DNA from: DATDAH01 sp963845425
GTDB taxonomy: Bacteria; Actinomycetota; Acidimicrobiia; Acidimicrobiales; DATDAH01
DNA length: 64,000 nucleotides
Direction: 5' to 3'
Assembly: GCA_963845425.1 (NCBI GenBank)
Contig: CAWJSC010000010.1
Span: forward strand, 682,001 to 746,000
Position 1 is the stretch's first letter. Each line of letters starts with the position of its first letter. Position numbers and translations under genes: made by a program. Positions 31,594 through 39,837 of the stretch are shown here, one piece after another. The notes under the pieces were generated by a model. It ran no database searches. It saw only the letters and a list, made by a program, of their open reading frames with translations, and was not told where the DNA came from.

Positions 31594-33114
31594 CTAGACG
31601 TTCAGCTCGGTACCCCCGGGATCCGAGACCTGCTGGTCCTCGAGGCCGGGGATGTGGCTCCCCATGAACTCGGGGTAGGCCAGCATGCCCATCTCGGGCA
31701 GGTCGAGACCTTCGATCTCGTCGGCCTCCTCGGAGCGGATGCCGCCCTTCATGAACGTGTCCTGCAGCTTGAAGAAGGCGAACGCCACGCCGAAGATGAC
31801 GGTGCACAGCACCACCATCCCGATGACTTGGGCCAGCAGCTGCGGGCCACCTTCACCGACGTCGTAGAGGATGCCGGTGACCCCGGCGGTCGTCGTCGTG
31901 GTGCCGTTCCAGCCGGCGCCGTACTGGCCGTCGGCGAAGATGCCCACGCAGAGCACGCCGAACAGGCCGCCGATGCCGTGGACCGAGATGGCGCCGACCG
32001 GATCGTCGATGCCGCGTCGCTCGACGAAGCCGATGGCCTCGATCACGATGATGGCGGCGAGGATGCCGATGACCATGGCGGCCCAGGGCTGCACGAAGGC
32101 ACAGGGAGCGGTGATCGCCACCAGGCCGGCGAGCATGCCGTTGACCATCATCCCCGGATCGGGCTTGCCGGTCCGCCTCATCATCCAGAACATCGCCGTC
32201 GTGGCGCCGAAGGCGGCCGCGATGGCGGTGTTGGTCGCCACCACGGCGAACCGGATGTCGGTCACCGCGAAGGTCGAGGCGGCGTTGAAGCCGAACCAAC
32301 CGAACAGCAGGATGAACGTGCCCAGCATCGCCATCGGGATGTGATGACCGGGCATGGTGTTCGGCGAGCCGTCCTTGTTGAAGCGGCCGATGCGGGGCCC
32401 GAGCACGATGGCCCCGGCCAAGGCGGCGACGCCACCGACGGCGTGCACGACGCCGGAACCGGCGAAGTCCACGTAGCCGACGCCGAAGTCCATCGACTCA
32501 CCCAGCTTGGCGAGCCAGCCACCGCCCCAGGTCCAGGCGCCGAACAGCGGGTAGTAGATCGCCCCGCAGAACAGGCCCCAGCCGACGAACGCCTTCCACT
32601 TCCAGCGCTCGGCCATGGCCCCGGTGGGGATCGTCGCCACGGTGTCCATGAAGGCCACCATGTAGAGGAAGATCCCCATCGCCCCGGCGGTGTAGAAGGA
32701 CTCGCCGCTACCGGCCCAGCCTCCCTGCCACAGGAACACCCAGTTCCCCGAGCCCAGCAGGTTGGTGCCGGTCGGGGTCTCGAAGCCGATCAACGGGACC
32801 GTGTAGCCGCCGAACATCAACGGCCAGCCGATCAGGAAGAACCCGACGAAGCCAAGGCCGAAGATGGCGAAGTTCGTGCTCACCACGTGGGCGGCGTGCT
32901 TGGCCCGGCAGAAGCCGGTCTCGACCAGCGCGAAGCCCGCCTGCATGAAGATCACCAGTACGGCGCCGATGATCACCCAGAGCAGGTTCGCCTGGATCCC
33001 GAGGTCGGTCACCGCCTGGACGGGATCGATCTCTTCCTGAGCCCCGGCGACCATGGCCGTGAGGCCGATCAGGGCCGGGATCAGGGCAGCACCGACGAGG
33101 AGTTTGCGCCGCAT
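31594..33114 (-). CDS. Ammonium transporter (second copy, with signal peptide)
   Basis: This 506-residue Amt protein differs from the first copy. It starts with a cleavable-looking signal (MRRKLLVGAALIPALIGL ... AGAQEE) and has a longer C-terminal tail ending in acidic sequence (LPEMGMLAYPEFMGSHIPGL region). Amt features include FMQAGFALVETGFCRAKHA, twin pore histidines in GVVHAVGGVAAL and ISVHGIGGLFG, and FGWFGFNAAST. ATG 33114 has a GGGGTG sequence eight bases upstream; GTG 33123 is an alternative. It is followed by a stem-loop and then the antiporter-GlnD-like gene, so ammonium uptake and cation exchange may be co-regulated. Confidence 0.93.
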   Translation of the reverse strand: MRRKLLVGAALIPALIGLTAMVAGAQEEIDPVQAVTDLGIQANLLWVIIGAVLVIFMQAGFALVETGFCRAKHAAHVVSTNFAIFGLGFVGFFLIGWPLMFGGYTVPLIGFETPTGTNLLGSGNWVFLWQGGWAGSGESFYTAGAMGIFLYMVAFMDTVATIPTGAMAERWKWKAFVGWGLFCGAIYYPLFGAWTWGGGWLAKLGESMDFGVGYVDFAGSGVVHAVGGVAALAGAIVLGPRIGRFNKDGSPNTMPGHHIPMAMLGTFILLFGWFGFNAASTFAVTDIRFAVVATNTAIAAAFGATTAMFWMMRRTGKPDPGMMVNGMLAGLVAITAPCAFVQPWAAMVIGILAAIIVIEAIGFVERRGIDDPVGAISVHGIGGLFGVLCVGIFADGQYGAGWNGTTTTTAGVTGILYDVGEGGPQLLAQVIGMVVLCTVIFGVAFAFFKLQDTFMKGGIRSEEADEIEGLDLPEMGMLAYPEFMGSHIPGLEDQQVSDPGGTELNV

Positions 33115-33328
33115 CAGCGCCACCCCCCGTTCACGTCGCACCGGGTGCGAGGTTCCAGCATCTCCGCTTCCTTTCGTGTGGTCGTCGGCGCGGGCCCAGC
33201 AGCCCGTACCAGTCGGCGGCAACCTACGAAGGAGGGAAAACAGACGAGTGTCACGTTCGTGAACGTCCGAGCGCGAGACCCCTACACGCGCGCTCCCGCT
33301 ATCTGACGACTTACTGACGGTTCGTCAG

Positions 33329-33418
33329 GCTGCGCAGCGAAGCGGAGCAGCAGGCGAGGACGTACCACGACGGCGACGCCGGACCTGCTGAGCGCAGCGA
33401 AGCCGGTCAAGTGTGACG
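33329..33418 (+). repeat. Dispersed 90-base repeat, copy 1
   Basis: This copy starts GCTGCGCAGCG and ends GTGTGACG, and is exactly the same length as the copy at 57629-57718. The ends are well conserved and the middle 35 bases differ. It directly follows a CTGACG/CGTCAG hairpin. Confidence 0.7.
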
Positions 33419-33496
33419 AAGCGGAGCAGCAAACGGGACGCTCCACGACGGCGACGCCGGACCTGCCGAGCGCCGCGAGGCCAGTCAGGTGTAACG
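33418..33496 (+). repeat. Dispersed repeat, tandem copy 2
   Basis: A diverged tandem duplication of about 79 bases of copy 1, from GAAGCGGAGCAG to GTGTAACG. The central ACGACGGCGACGCCGGACCT block is identical to that of copy 1. Confidence 0.7.
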
Positions 33497-33498
33497 AG

Positions 33499-35283
33499 TC
33501 AATCGATACGGAGCGCGGAGACGAAGGCCTCCTGGGGCACCTCGACGCGGCCGATGTTCTTCATCCGCTTCTTGCCCTTCTTCTGCTGCTCGAGCAGCTT
33601 GCGCTTGCGGGTGATGTCCCCGCCGTAGCACTTGGCCAGCACGTCCTTGCGCTTGGCCTTGACCGTCTCCCGGGCGATGATCCGCCCGCCGATGGCGGCC
33701 TGAATGGGCACGTCGAACATCTGGCGCGGGATCAGCTCCCGCAGCTTGGCCACGATCTTCTTGCCGTACTCATAGGAGTTGTCCCGGTGCACGATCGTGC
33801 TGAAGGCGTCGACCGGGACACCGTTGAGCAGGACGTCGACCTTCACCAGGTTGGACGCCTCGTACCCGTCGCTCTCGTAGTCGAGGCTGGCGTAGCCCTG
33901 ACTCCGGCTCTTGAGCTGGTCGAAGAAGTCGGTGACGACCTCGGCCAGCGGGAGGCGGTAGACGATCTCCACCCGCTCCGGGGACAGGTAGTCGATGCGC
34001 TGCTGACTCCCCCGCCGGCTCTCGCACAGCTCGATGAGGGTGCCCGTGTAGCTGGCGGGGGTGATGATCGAGGCGGTGAGCCAGGGCTCCTGGATGGCCT
34101 CGATCTCCCCCGCGGGCGGCAGTTCGGAGGGGTTGTCGATCTCGATGACGGTGCCGCCGTTGGTCTCGACCCGGTACTCCACCGAAGGGGCGGTGGCGAT
34201 CAGGGCCAGATCGAACTCCCGCTCGAGGCGCTCCCGCACGATCTCCATGTGGAGGAGGCCGAGGAAGCCGCAGCGGAAGCCGAAGCCCAGCGCACCGGAG
34301 GTCTCGGGCTCGAAGCTGAAGCTGCCGTCGTCGATGATCAACTTGTCGAGGGCCTCGCGGAAGTCGGCGAAGTCGTCGCCTTCCACGGGGTAGAGGCCGC
34401 AGAAGACCATGGCCTTGGGCTCCTGATAGCCCTCCAGCGGGGCCTCGGCCCCGTCGCGGCCGCTGGTCACGGTCTCACCGGAACGGGCCTCGGCCACGTC
34501 CTTGATGCCGGCGATGAGGTAACCGACCTCACCCGGGCCGAGGCTCGGGACCGGGGTGGGCGCCGGTTTGCGCACCCCCAGCTCGTCGGCGTCGTGGGTG
34601 ACCCCGGCGTGCATGAACTTGAGCTTGTCGCCCGTGCTCAAGCGGCCGTTCATGACCCGGATCGAGCTGATGACGCCGCGGAACTGGTCGTAGTGGGAAT
34701 CGAAGATGAGGCCCTGCAGCGGGCCGTCCTCGGTGCCGGTCGGGGCGGGGATGCGCTCGACGATGGCGTCGAGCAGGTCGGTGACGCCCTCACCGGTCTT
34801 GGCCGAGATGGGCAGGATCTCCTCGGCGGGGATGCCCAGCACGTGCTCGATCTCTTCGGCCCGCAGTTCCGGCTCGGCGGCCGGGAGGTCGATCTTGTTG
34901 AGGCAGGCGACGATCTCGAGGTCGTGCTCGAGGGCCAGGTAGCAGTTGGCGAGGGTCTGGGCCTCGATGCCCTGGGCGGCGTCGACCAGGAGGACCACGC
35001 CCTCACAGGCGGCCAGGGAGCGGGAGACCTCGTAGCCGAAGTCCACGTGACCCGGCGTGTCGATGAGGTGCAGGACGTGGTCGCCGTACTCGAGGCGGAC
35101 GCTCTGGAGCTTGATGGTGATGCCCCGCTCCCGCTCGAGGTCCATCGTGTCGAGGTACTGGGCCCGCATGTCCCGCTGCTCGACCGCGCCGCAGATCTCC
35201 AGCATCCGGTCGGCCAGCGTGGACTTGCCGTGGTCGATGTGGGCGAGCAGGCACAGGTTGCGGATGTGGGAGATGTCGATCAT
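33499..35283 (-). CDS. lepA: Elongation factor 4 (LepA)
   Basis: LepA is a ribosome-bound GTPase acting under stress and in ribosome assembly or initiation. The 594-residue protein has G1 AHIDHGKST, G3 DTPGHVDF, G4 NKIDLP, the LepA-specific FRCGFLGLLHMEI and a C-terminal domain ending MKNIGRVEVPQEAF. The ATG start at 35283 begins MIDISHIRNLCLLAHIDHG; the open frame extends further upstream but only as shadow of rpsT. It is divergent from rpsT with a 57-base shared promoter region. Confidence 0.97.
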   Translation of the reverse strand: MIDISHIRNLCLLAHIDHGKSTLADRMLEICGAVEQRDMRAQYLDTMDLERERGITIKLQSVRLEYGDHVLHLIDTPGHVDFGYEVSRSLAACEGVVLLVDAAQGIEAQTLANCYLALEHDLEIVACLNKIDLPAAEPELRAEEIEHVLGIPAEEILPISAKTGEGVTDLLDAIVERIPAPTGTEDGPLQGLIFDSHYDQFRGVISSIRVMNGRLSTGDKLKFMHAGVTHDADELGVRKPAPTPVPSLGPGEVGYLIAGIKDVAEARSGETVTSGRDGAEAPLEGYQEPKAMVFCGLYPVEGDDFADFREALDKLIIDDGSFSFEPETSGALGFGFRCGFLGLLHMEIVRERLEREFDLALIATAPSVEYRVETNGGTVIEIDNPSELPPAGEIEAIQEPWLTASIITPASYTGTLIELCESRRGSQQRIDYLSPERVEIVYRLPLAEVVTDFFDQLKSRSQGYASLDYESDGYEASNLVKVDVLLNGVPVDAFSTIVHRDNSYEYGKKIVAKLRELIPRQMFDVPIQAAIGGRIIARETVKAKRKDVLAKCYGGDITRKRKLLEQQKKGKKRMKNIGRVEVPQEAFVSALRID

Positions 35284-35323
35284 CGGAACGGGCTGAGGGT
35301 AGGGCCGCGGCCGCTGGTCCCGG

Positions 35324-35329
35324 TATCCT
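35324..35329 (+). promoter_or_regulatory. -10 box of rpsT
   Basis: TATCCT lies 11 bases before ATG 35341, giving a leader of only a few bases. A TACCCT box on the other strand lies 12 bases before lepA. Confidence 0.4.
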
Positions 35330-35340
35330 CCGCACCCGTC

Positions 35341-35598
35341 ATGGCCAACATCAAGAGTCAGATCAAGCGCAACCGCCAGAACGAGAAGCGGCGCGTCCGC
35401 AACAAGATGGTGCGCTCCGAGCTGCGCACCCGGGTGAAGGCGGCCGAAGCCGGCGGCGAGAACGCCGACGAGGCGGTGCAGCAGGCGATGAAGACCATCG
35501 ACAAGGCGGCCGCCAAGGGCGTCATCCACAAGAACGAGGCCTCCCGCCGCAAGTCGCGCCTGCAGAAGCGCGCCACCGCCGCCAAGGCTGCCTCCTAG
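35341..35598 (+). CDS. rpsT: 30S ribosomal protein S20
   Basis: This 85-residue, strongly basic protein starts MANIKSQIKRNRQNEKRRVR and has the Ala/Lys-rich helical bundle of S20 (AAAKGVIHKNEASRRKSRL). S20 binds 16S rRNA early in 30S assembly. The divergent position next to lepA is conserved in many bacteria. After the stop, small AGCGCC/GGCGCT and CCCC/GGGG stems occur between rpsT and the convergent holA but no clear terminator. Confidence 0.97.
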   Translation: MANIKSQIKRNRQNEKRRVRNKMVRSELRTRVKAAEAGGENADEAVQQAMKTIDKAAAKGVIHKNEASRRKSRLQKRATAAKAAS

Positions 35599-35740
35599 CG
35601 CCTCTCGGCGCTGCCCCTGACGGGGGACGAGGGTCTGTGGAAGCGCTCGGGCGCTCGGTTTGAAAATCGGCGGGACCCGCTGGCCCCGTCCTCGGTGCCC
35701 TTGCTCCCCTCCTGCTGGTGTTTCGGGGCGCCTTGGCGGG

Positions 35741-36736
35741 TCAGCGGCTGAGTCTCGCCAGGCGGGCCACCAGGACTTCGAGCACCAGCTCCTCGGGCCA
35801 GGCGGTCTTGCCGCGGAGGTCGACGTCGGCTTTGGCGAGGAGGGCGACGGCTTGGGCGCTGCCTTCGTAGCCGAGACGGTTGGCTCGCTGGAGGGCCTTC
35901 TTGGCGGGGAAGGTGGAGCCCTTCATGCCGAGGCGGGCAGCGGCCTCGACCTCGTTGCGGACGTCGGCGCCCTCGAGGGCGAGGATGCGGCGGAAGTGCG
36001 TGGTGAGGATGGCCAAGACCTGGAGGGAGTGCATCCCGCCGGAGCCGAGCATGCGGTGGACCCGTTCTATGGCCAGACCGATGTCGCCCTTGTCGATGGC
36101 GTCGGTGAGCGCCCACGGCGGGAGCTGGCCCGCCTCACCGAGGAACGGGGCCACGTCGTCGGCCTCGACCTTGGCACCGGGGCCGAAGGCCGATTCGAGC
36201 GTGGCGATGAGCGCGGCGAGGCGGTCCACGTCGTCGGCGAGGTGGGTGGCGACGAGGTCCTTGGCGCCACGGTCGGCGTTGACCGAGCTGGCGGCCCACT
36301 GGTCATCCATCCAGGCCTGGCGGGCCTTGCCGGTGCCGACGCTGGTGTCCACCACCTCGCCGCCGGCACCGGTGACGGCCTCGGTGAGCTTCTTGGAGAG
36401 CTGCTTCGGCTTGATCTTCGGGTCGGTCGGCGGCTCCCAGACCAGAATCAGCTCGGTGCTGGGTAGGGGATCGGCCAGGTACTGGATCAGCGGAGCGAGC
36501 TCGTCAGCCGAGAAGCGAGCGAGGTGCCGCACGACGACCACCCGCCGATCCGTCAGGAAGGGCGCGGTCTGGGCGGCGCCGACGGCGGTGGCGATCTCGT
36601 AGTCGTCGCCCTCGACCCGGTCCAGGGCAAAGCCGGCGTCGAGGTCGCCGAGGAGTTCGTTGGTCAGATCCCGGACGGCGTCACCCCGGATGGTGTCGTC
36701 GCTGCCCTTGACCAGGCGGATGCGGGCGAGGCTCAT
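35741..36736 (-). CDS. holA: DNA polymerase III subunit delta
   Basis: HolA is the clamp-loader subunit that opens the sliding clamp. The 331-residue protein shows the N-terminal fold start (RIRLVKGSDDTIRGDAVRDL), VVVVRHLARFSADELAPL, and the C-terminal helical collar (LTTHFRRILALEGADV, KALQRANRLGYEGSAQAVAL). Walker motifs are absent, as usual for delta. ATG 36736 overlaps the stop of folP (ATGA). It closes the comEC-folP-holA operon; comEC-holA-rpsT clustering is widespread. Confidence 0.94.
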   Translation of the reverse strand: MSLARIRLVKGSDDTIRGDAVRDLTNELLGDLDAGFALDRVEGDDYEIATAVGAAQTAPFLTDRRVVVVRHLARFSADELAPLIQYLADPLPSTELILVWEPPTDPKIKPKQLSKKLTEAVTGAGGEVVDTSVGTGKARQAWMDDQWAASSVNADRGAKDLVATHLADDVDRLAALIATLESAFGPGAKVEADDVAPFLGEAGQLPPWALTDAIDKGDIGLAIERVHRMLGSGGMHSLQVLAILTTHFRRILALEGADVRNEVEAAARLGMKGSTFPAKKALQRANRLGYEGSAQAVALLAKADVDLRGKTAWPEELVLEVLVARLARLSR

Positions 36737-37563
36737 GTCCTCGACAGGATGGCAGCCATCACGTCGGCGACGCGCCGGGATCCCCGGACGTCGTGGGCCC
36801 GCAGGACCCGGCAGCCCAGGGTGATGCCCAGGGCATGGGCGGCCAGGGAGGCCTCCCGGCGGTCGTGGACCTCGGTGCCCACCAGCTCGCCCAGGAACCG
36901 CTTGTTGGAGGCGGACAGGAAGACCGGGAACCCGAGCGCCACCAGGTCGTCGGAGTGCTTCAGGAGGAGCGCCGACTGCTCCGGCGTCTTGCCCAGGTCG
37001 AGGCCGGCGTCGACCATCACCCGCTCCGGTGGGATCCCGGCGGCGACGGCCTTCGCCGCCCGATCGGCCAGGAAGGCGCAGACCTCAGCGGAGACGTCCC
37101 CGTAGCGCGGCTCGGGATCAGGCACCCGGGGCGCCAGGCGGACGTGGGTGGCCACCACCGACGCCCCGGCAGCAGCCGCCGCGGGGAGGTAGCCGGGGTC
37201 GGCGAAACCGGAGATGTCGTTGCCGATGACCGCTCCGGCGGCGTAACCGGCGGCGGCGACCGAGCCCCGGAAGGTGTCGACGCTCACCGGGAGGTCGAAG
37301 CGGGCGACCAGGGCCTCCACGGCGGGCACCACCCGCTCCAGCTCCTCGGCCTCGGTCACCTCGGGTCCCGGCCCCGCCTTGACCCCGCCCACGTCGAGGA
37401 AGTCGGCTCCGTCGGCGACGAGCTGGTCAGCGGCGGCGAGGAAGGCGTCGAAGGCCCACGTGGCGCCCCGGTCGAAGAACGAGTCGGGGGTCCGGTTGAG
37501 GATCCCCATCACCAGCGCCCGATGGGTGATGTCGTAGCGGTGGGGACCGAGCGCCACGAGCAC
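36733..37563 (-). CDS. Dihydropteroate synthase family protein (FolP2-like)
   Basis: The 276-residue protein has the pterin-binding TIM-barrel fold: MGILNRTPDSFFDRG, DVGGVKAGPGPEV, VSVDTFRGSVA, VIGNDISG and the end SASNKRFLGEL. The usual DIGGESTRPG motif is replaced by DVGGVKAGPG and the second pABA-site motif is also altered (GLDLGKTPEQSA). These are features of the actinobacterial FolP2 group, for which DHPS activity is doubtful. GTG 37563 follows a TACGGT box by six bases. It is coupled to holA and overlaps the 3' reading frame of comEC. Confidence 0.85.
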   Translation of the reverse strand: MLVALGPHRYDITHRALVMGILNRTPDSFFDRGATWAFDAFLAAADQLVADGADFLDVGGVKAGPGPEVTEAEELERVVPAVEALVARFDLPVSVDTFRGSVAAAGYAAGAVIGNDISGFADPGYLPAAAAAGASVVATHVRLAPRVPDPEPRYGDVSAEVCAFLADRAAKAVAAGIPPERVMVDAGLDLGKTPEQSALLLKHSDDLVALGFPVFLSASNKRFLGELVGTEVHDRREASLAAHALGITLGCRVLRAHDVRGSRRVADVMAAILSRT

Positions 37564-38056
37564 CGGCCGACCGTACCGAGACCCCCGGCCCGCGGTCGAC
37601 CCGGACCAGCCACTCGACCCGGTCGGTCGTGGCCTCGAGGGCCTCGACGGAGAACGGCCCGTGACGCCGAGGGGCCGGCGACGACCCCGTCGGGGTGGGC
37701 CCGATGACCGCGGTACCGCCCCGGGCGGCGATGGCGTCGGCCACCGAGCGGGCCGAGGCGGCACCCGAGCTCAGCACGACCAGGCCGACCCGGCGGATCC
37801 CGAGGCGACGCAGGCCCTCCAGCACCCGCTCGTCGCGGGCTCGGCCGTCGATGCGGACCACGACCGAGGCCCCGTCCCGCCACACCTCAGCGCCGAGGAC
37901 GACCGGACGCCCGGTCAGGGGCGCCTGGCGGGCCAGGCTCAGCGCGGGGGCCAGCAGCACCAGAACGGCGGTCACCGTCAGCCTCCGCCGCCCGCGACGC
38001 CACCGCCACGCCACCAGCGCCAGCCCGGCCAGCACCGCCAGGTGGCCGGCCCGCAA
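37427..38056 (-). pseudogene. comEC: ComEC 3' part in a shifted frame
   Basis: This frame continues ComEC after the apparent frameshift near 38082-38090: LRAGHLAVLAGLALVAWRWR is the next membrane segment, followed by a degenerate metallo-beta-lactamase-like domain (GLRRLGIRRVGLVVLSSGAA) in which the metal-binding histidines are absent. The first usable start lies inside the protein, so it is not a gene of its own. The frame runs 137 bases into folP before stopping; the last 45 residues are a shadow of folP. Confidence 0.7.
37570..37575 (-). promoter_or_regulatory. -10 box of folP2-like gene (leaderless type)
   Basis: TACGGT on the minus strand lies six bases before GTG 37563, inside the comEC tail. 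It could give folP-holA their own transcript. Confidence 0.45.
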
Positions 38057-39326
38057 CTCCCCGAGCGGGACGGCCGCTGCGGTCCGCCGCGACCAGCAGG
38101 AGCCAGACCAGCGCCACCCGGGTCGGGAGGTGCACCACCGGCGCGGACCCCGGCAGGAGGCCCGCCACCGGACCGGCGACCAGGCCCCAGACCATCACGA
38201 AGCCGGCCGCCGGACCGGCCAGGAGGTTGGCCGGCAGGGAGACGACGGGCAGGCCACCGAAGACCGTGGTCAGGACCGGCGCCACCGCGATCTGGGCCGC
38301 GAGCGTGACCGACACCGCCTCGCCCATGCCCTCGGGACCGGGCAGCCGGCGTCGGATGCGCCCGGCCATGGCGACGATCCCGGTCGTGGCCGCCACGGAG
38401 AGGACGAAGCCGACCGAGTGGACGAGGACGGGGTCGACCAATAGCAGCACGGTGACCGCGAGGGCCAAGACCCACGGTCGGGAGACATCCCGACCACCGA
38501 ACGCGGCGCCGGCCGCCACCCCGGCCATGGCGGTGGCCCGCAACACCGAGGGCTCGAACCGCGTGAGCAGGGCGAAGAAGCCCAGCACCCCCAGGACGGC
38601 GACGAAGCGGGAGGCAAGACCCAGGCGCCGCAGGCCGAAGCCGGCCACGACGAGCACGAAGGCCACGTTCTGGCCGGACACGGCGAGCAGGTGGCTGAGA
38701 CCCGAGGCCCGGAAGTCATCGGTGGTGGCGGCCGACTGACCCCGGTCGTCGCCGAACAGGATCCCGGTCAACAGCGCCGTGGGCTCGGCCCCCAGCGTCG
38801 CCGCGCCGTCGACCACCGAACGGCGGAGGCCGTTGGCCAGGCGGCTCACCGGGTGGCCCGACCGGACCGGACCGAAGTCGTCCACCAGCAGCCGGGCAGC
38901 CACGTGACGGACGGCGAGGTCGGGGCGGCCCGTCACCGGCACGATCCGCCCCGAGACGGTCAGCCGCTCCCCCGCCAGCGCCGACGCCAGCCCCGGGGCC
39001 ATGACCTCCGCGGGCACCTCGGCCTCCAGTCGGCGCCCGTCGAGGGTGACGATGGCGGTGAGCACGCTGCCCTCCATCTCGGGATCCGAGGCGAGGGTGA
39101 CGGTCTGTTCGGTGACCTGCTCGGGGGCCGGCGGCTCCAGGCCCGCCCACGCCCGATGGCCGAGGCCGGCAGCCAGGAGCATCCCGCCGAGGCAGAGCAG
39201 GGCCGGCCATCGACGGAGCAGCGCGGCGGCGATCACGGCGACGCCGACGACCAGCGGGACCGGTGCCGACCACCACGCCCCGAAGGCCACGAGGAGCGCG
39301 AGCACGATGGCCGCCCGGTCGCTCAC
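37887..39326 (-). CDS. comEC: ComEC competence channel protein (frameshifted)
   Basis: ComEC forms the membrane channel for DNA uptake. This frame holds the N-terminal helices, the OB-fold-like DUF4131 region (about 70-155) and the Competence domain with GLSHLLAVSGQNVAFVLVV and FVLSVAATTGIVAMAG. Downstream of VWLLLVAA the frame turns into Arg/Gly/Pro-rich noise, while the expected sequence resumes in the frame ending at 37427. Removing one base of GGCGG near 38085 would restore a continuous protein of about 630 residues. Either a sequencing error or a true mutation is possible; comEA nearby is intact. Confidence 0.8.
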   Translation of the reverse strand: MSDRAAIVLALLVAFGAWWSAPVPLVVGVAVIAAALLRRWPALLCLGGMLLAAGLGHRAWAGLEPPAPEQVTEQTVTLASDPEMEGSVLTAIVTLDGRRLEAEVPAEVMAPGLASALAGERLTVSGRIVPVTGRPDLAVRHVAARLLVDDFGPVRSGHPVSRLANGLRRSVVDGAATLGAEPTALLTGILFGDDRGQSAATTDDFRASGLSHLLAVSGQNVAFVLVVAGFGLRRLGLASRFVAVLGVLGFFALLTRFEPSVLRATAMAGVAAGAAFGGRDVSRPWVLALAVTVLLLVDPVLVHSVGFVLSVAATTGIVAMAGRIRRRLPGPEGMGEAVSVTLAAQIAVAPVLTTVFGGLPVVSLPANLLAGPAAGFVMVWGLVAGPVAGLLPGSAPVVHLPTRVALVWLLLVAADRSGRPARGVAGRPPGGAGRAGAGGVAVASRAAEADGDRRSGAAGPRAEPGPPGAPDRASGRPRR

Positions 39327-39355
39327 GGGTGAGCAGTGGCGGGTCGCCCCATCGG

Positions 39356-39361
39356 TACGGT
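39356..39361 (+). promoter_or_regulatory. -10 box of the 39368 membrane protein gene (leaderless type)
   Basis: TACGGT lies six bases before GTG 39368, divergent from comEC. Confidence 0.5.
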
Positions 39362-39367
39362 GACCGG

Positions 39368-39829
39368 GTGGCGCGGACAGGACGAGGCCCCGTGGGCCTG
39401 CACACGGGGCCCCCGAACGGAGCCGTGGCCCGACCGGGGCGGATCCGGGCGTTCGCCCCGATCGCCGTGCTGGCCATCCCGGTCGGCCTCGGCCTCCTCG
39501 CCGCCGCGGTCCTCCGCCTCTGGCCCTGTGAGGGCACCGGCTGCGGCGAGGCCTACATCGGGGCCTGGGGTCTCGTGCTCTTCGCCGTCCCGACCGCGTT
39601 GGCCGTGGGCCTGCCGTGGTTCGTGTCGCCGCTGAACGTCACCATCGCCCTGGCCAGCAGCCTCGCCGGCTGGGTCCTGTTCGGGGTCTGGGCCGGTCGT
39701 CGGGCCACCGAGGACGTCGACGCCACCTGGTGGACGTTCTGGCGTGAGGTCGGCTTCTATGCCGCCGGCGTGGTCCTCGGCGTGGTCGGCGGCCTGCTGG
39801 TGATGGTGCTGGTCCTCACCTTCCTCTGA
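39368..39829 (+). CDS. Uncharacterised four-helix membrane protein
   Basis: I do not recognise this 153-residue protein. A polar N-terminus of about 30 residues is followed by four hydrophobic helices: FAPIAVLAIPVGLGLLAAAV, GAWGLVLFAVPTALAVGLP, VTIALASSLAGWVLFGVW and a last pair of segments near the C-terminus (YAAGVVLGVVGGLLVMVLV). A Cys pair (CEGTGC) lies in the first exterior loop. GTG 39368 is supported by the -10 box. It is divergent from comEC and convergent with comEA, ending nine bases from the comEA stop. Confidence 0.7.
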   Translation: MARTGRGPVGLHTGPPNGAVARPGRIRAFAPIAVLAIPVGLGLLAAAVLRLWPCEGTGCGEAYIGAWGLVLFAVPTALAVGLPWFVSPLNVTIALASSLAGWVLFGVWAGRRATEDVDATWWTFWREVGFYAAGVVLGVVGGLLVMVLVLTFL

Positions 39830-39837
39830 GCCCACCG

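Larger units (their letters stand above)
33115..33498. other. 384-base gap between lepA and second amtB
   Basis: The gap holds the upstream region of amtB (33115-33310), a CTGACG/CGTCAG hairpin at 33314-33328 and two tandem copies of the dispersed repeat reaching to within two bases of the lepA stop. A GTCAC-n6-GAACG pair around 33250 is a poor partial GlnR-type match. No gene was recognised. Confidence 0.6.

Noticed and set aside
33230..33275. Possible GlnR site before the second amtB (GTCAC-n6-GAACG)
   Set aside because: Only one and a half half-sites fit and neighbouring spacings do not match the consensus, unlike the clear site before the first amtB.
33329..33496. CRISPR array from the tandem repeat
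   Set aside because: There are only two diverged units without equal spacers, and no cas genes are present.
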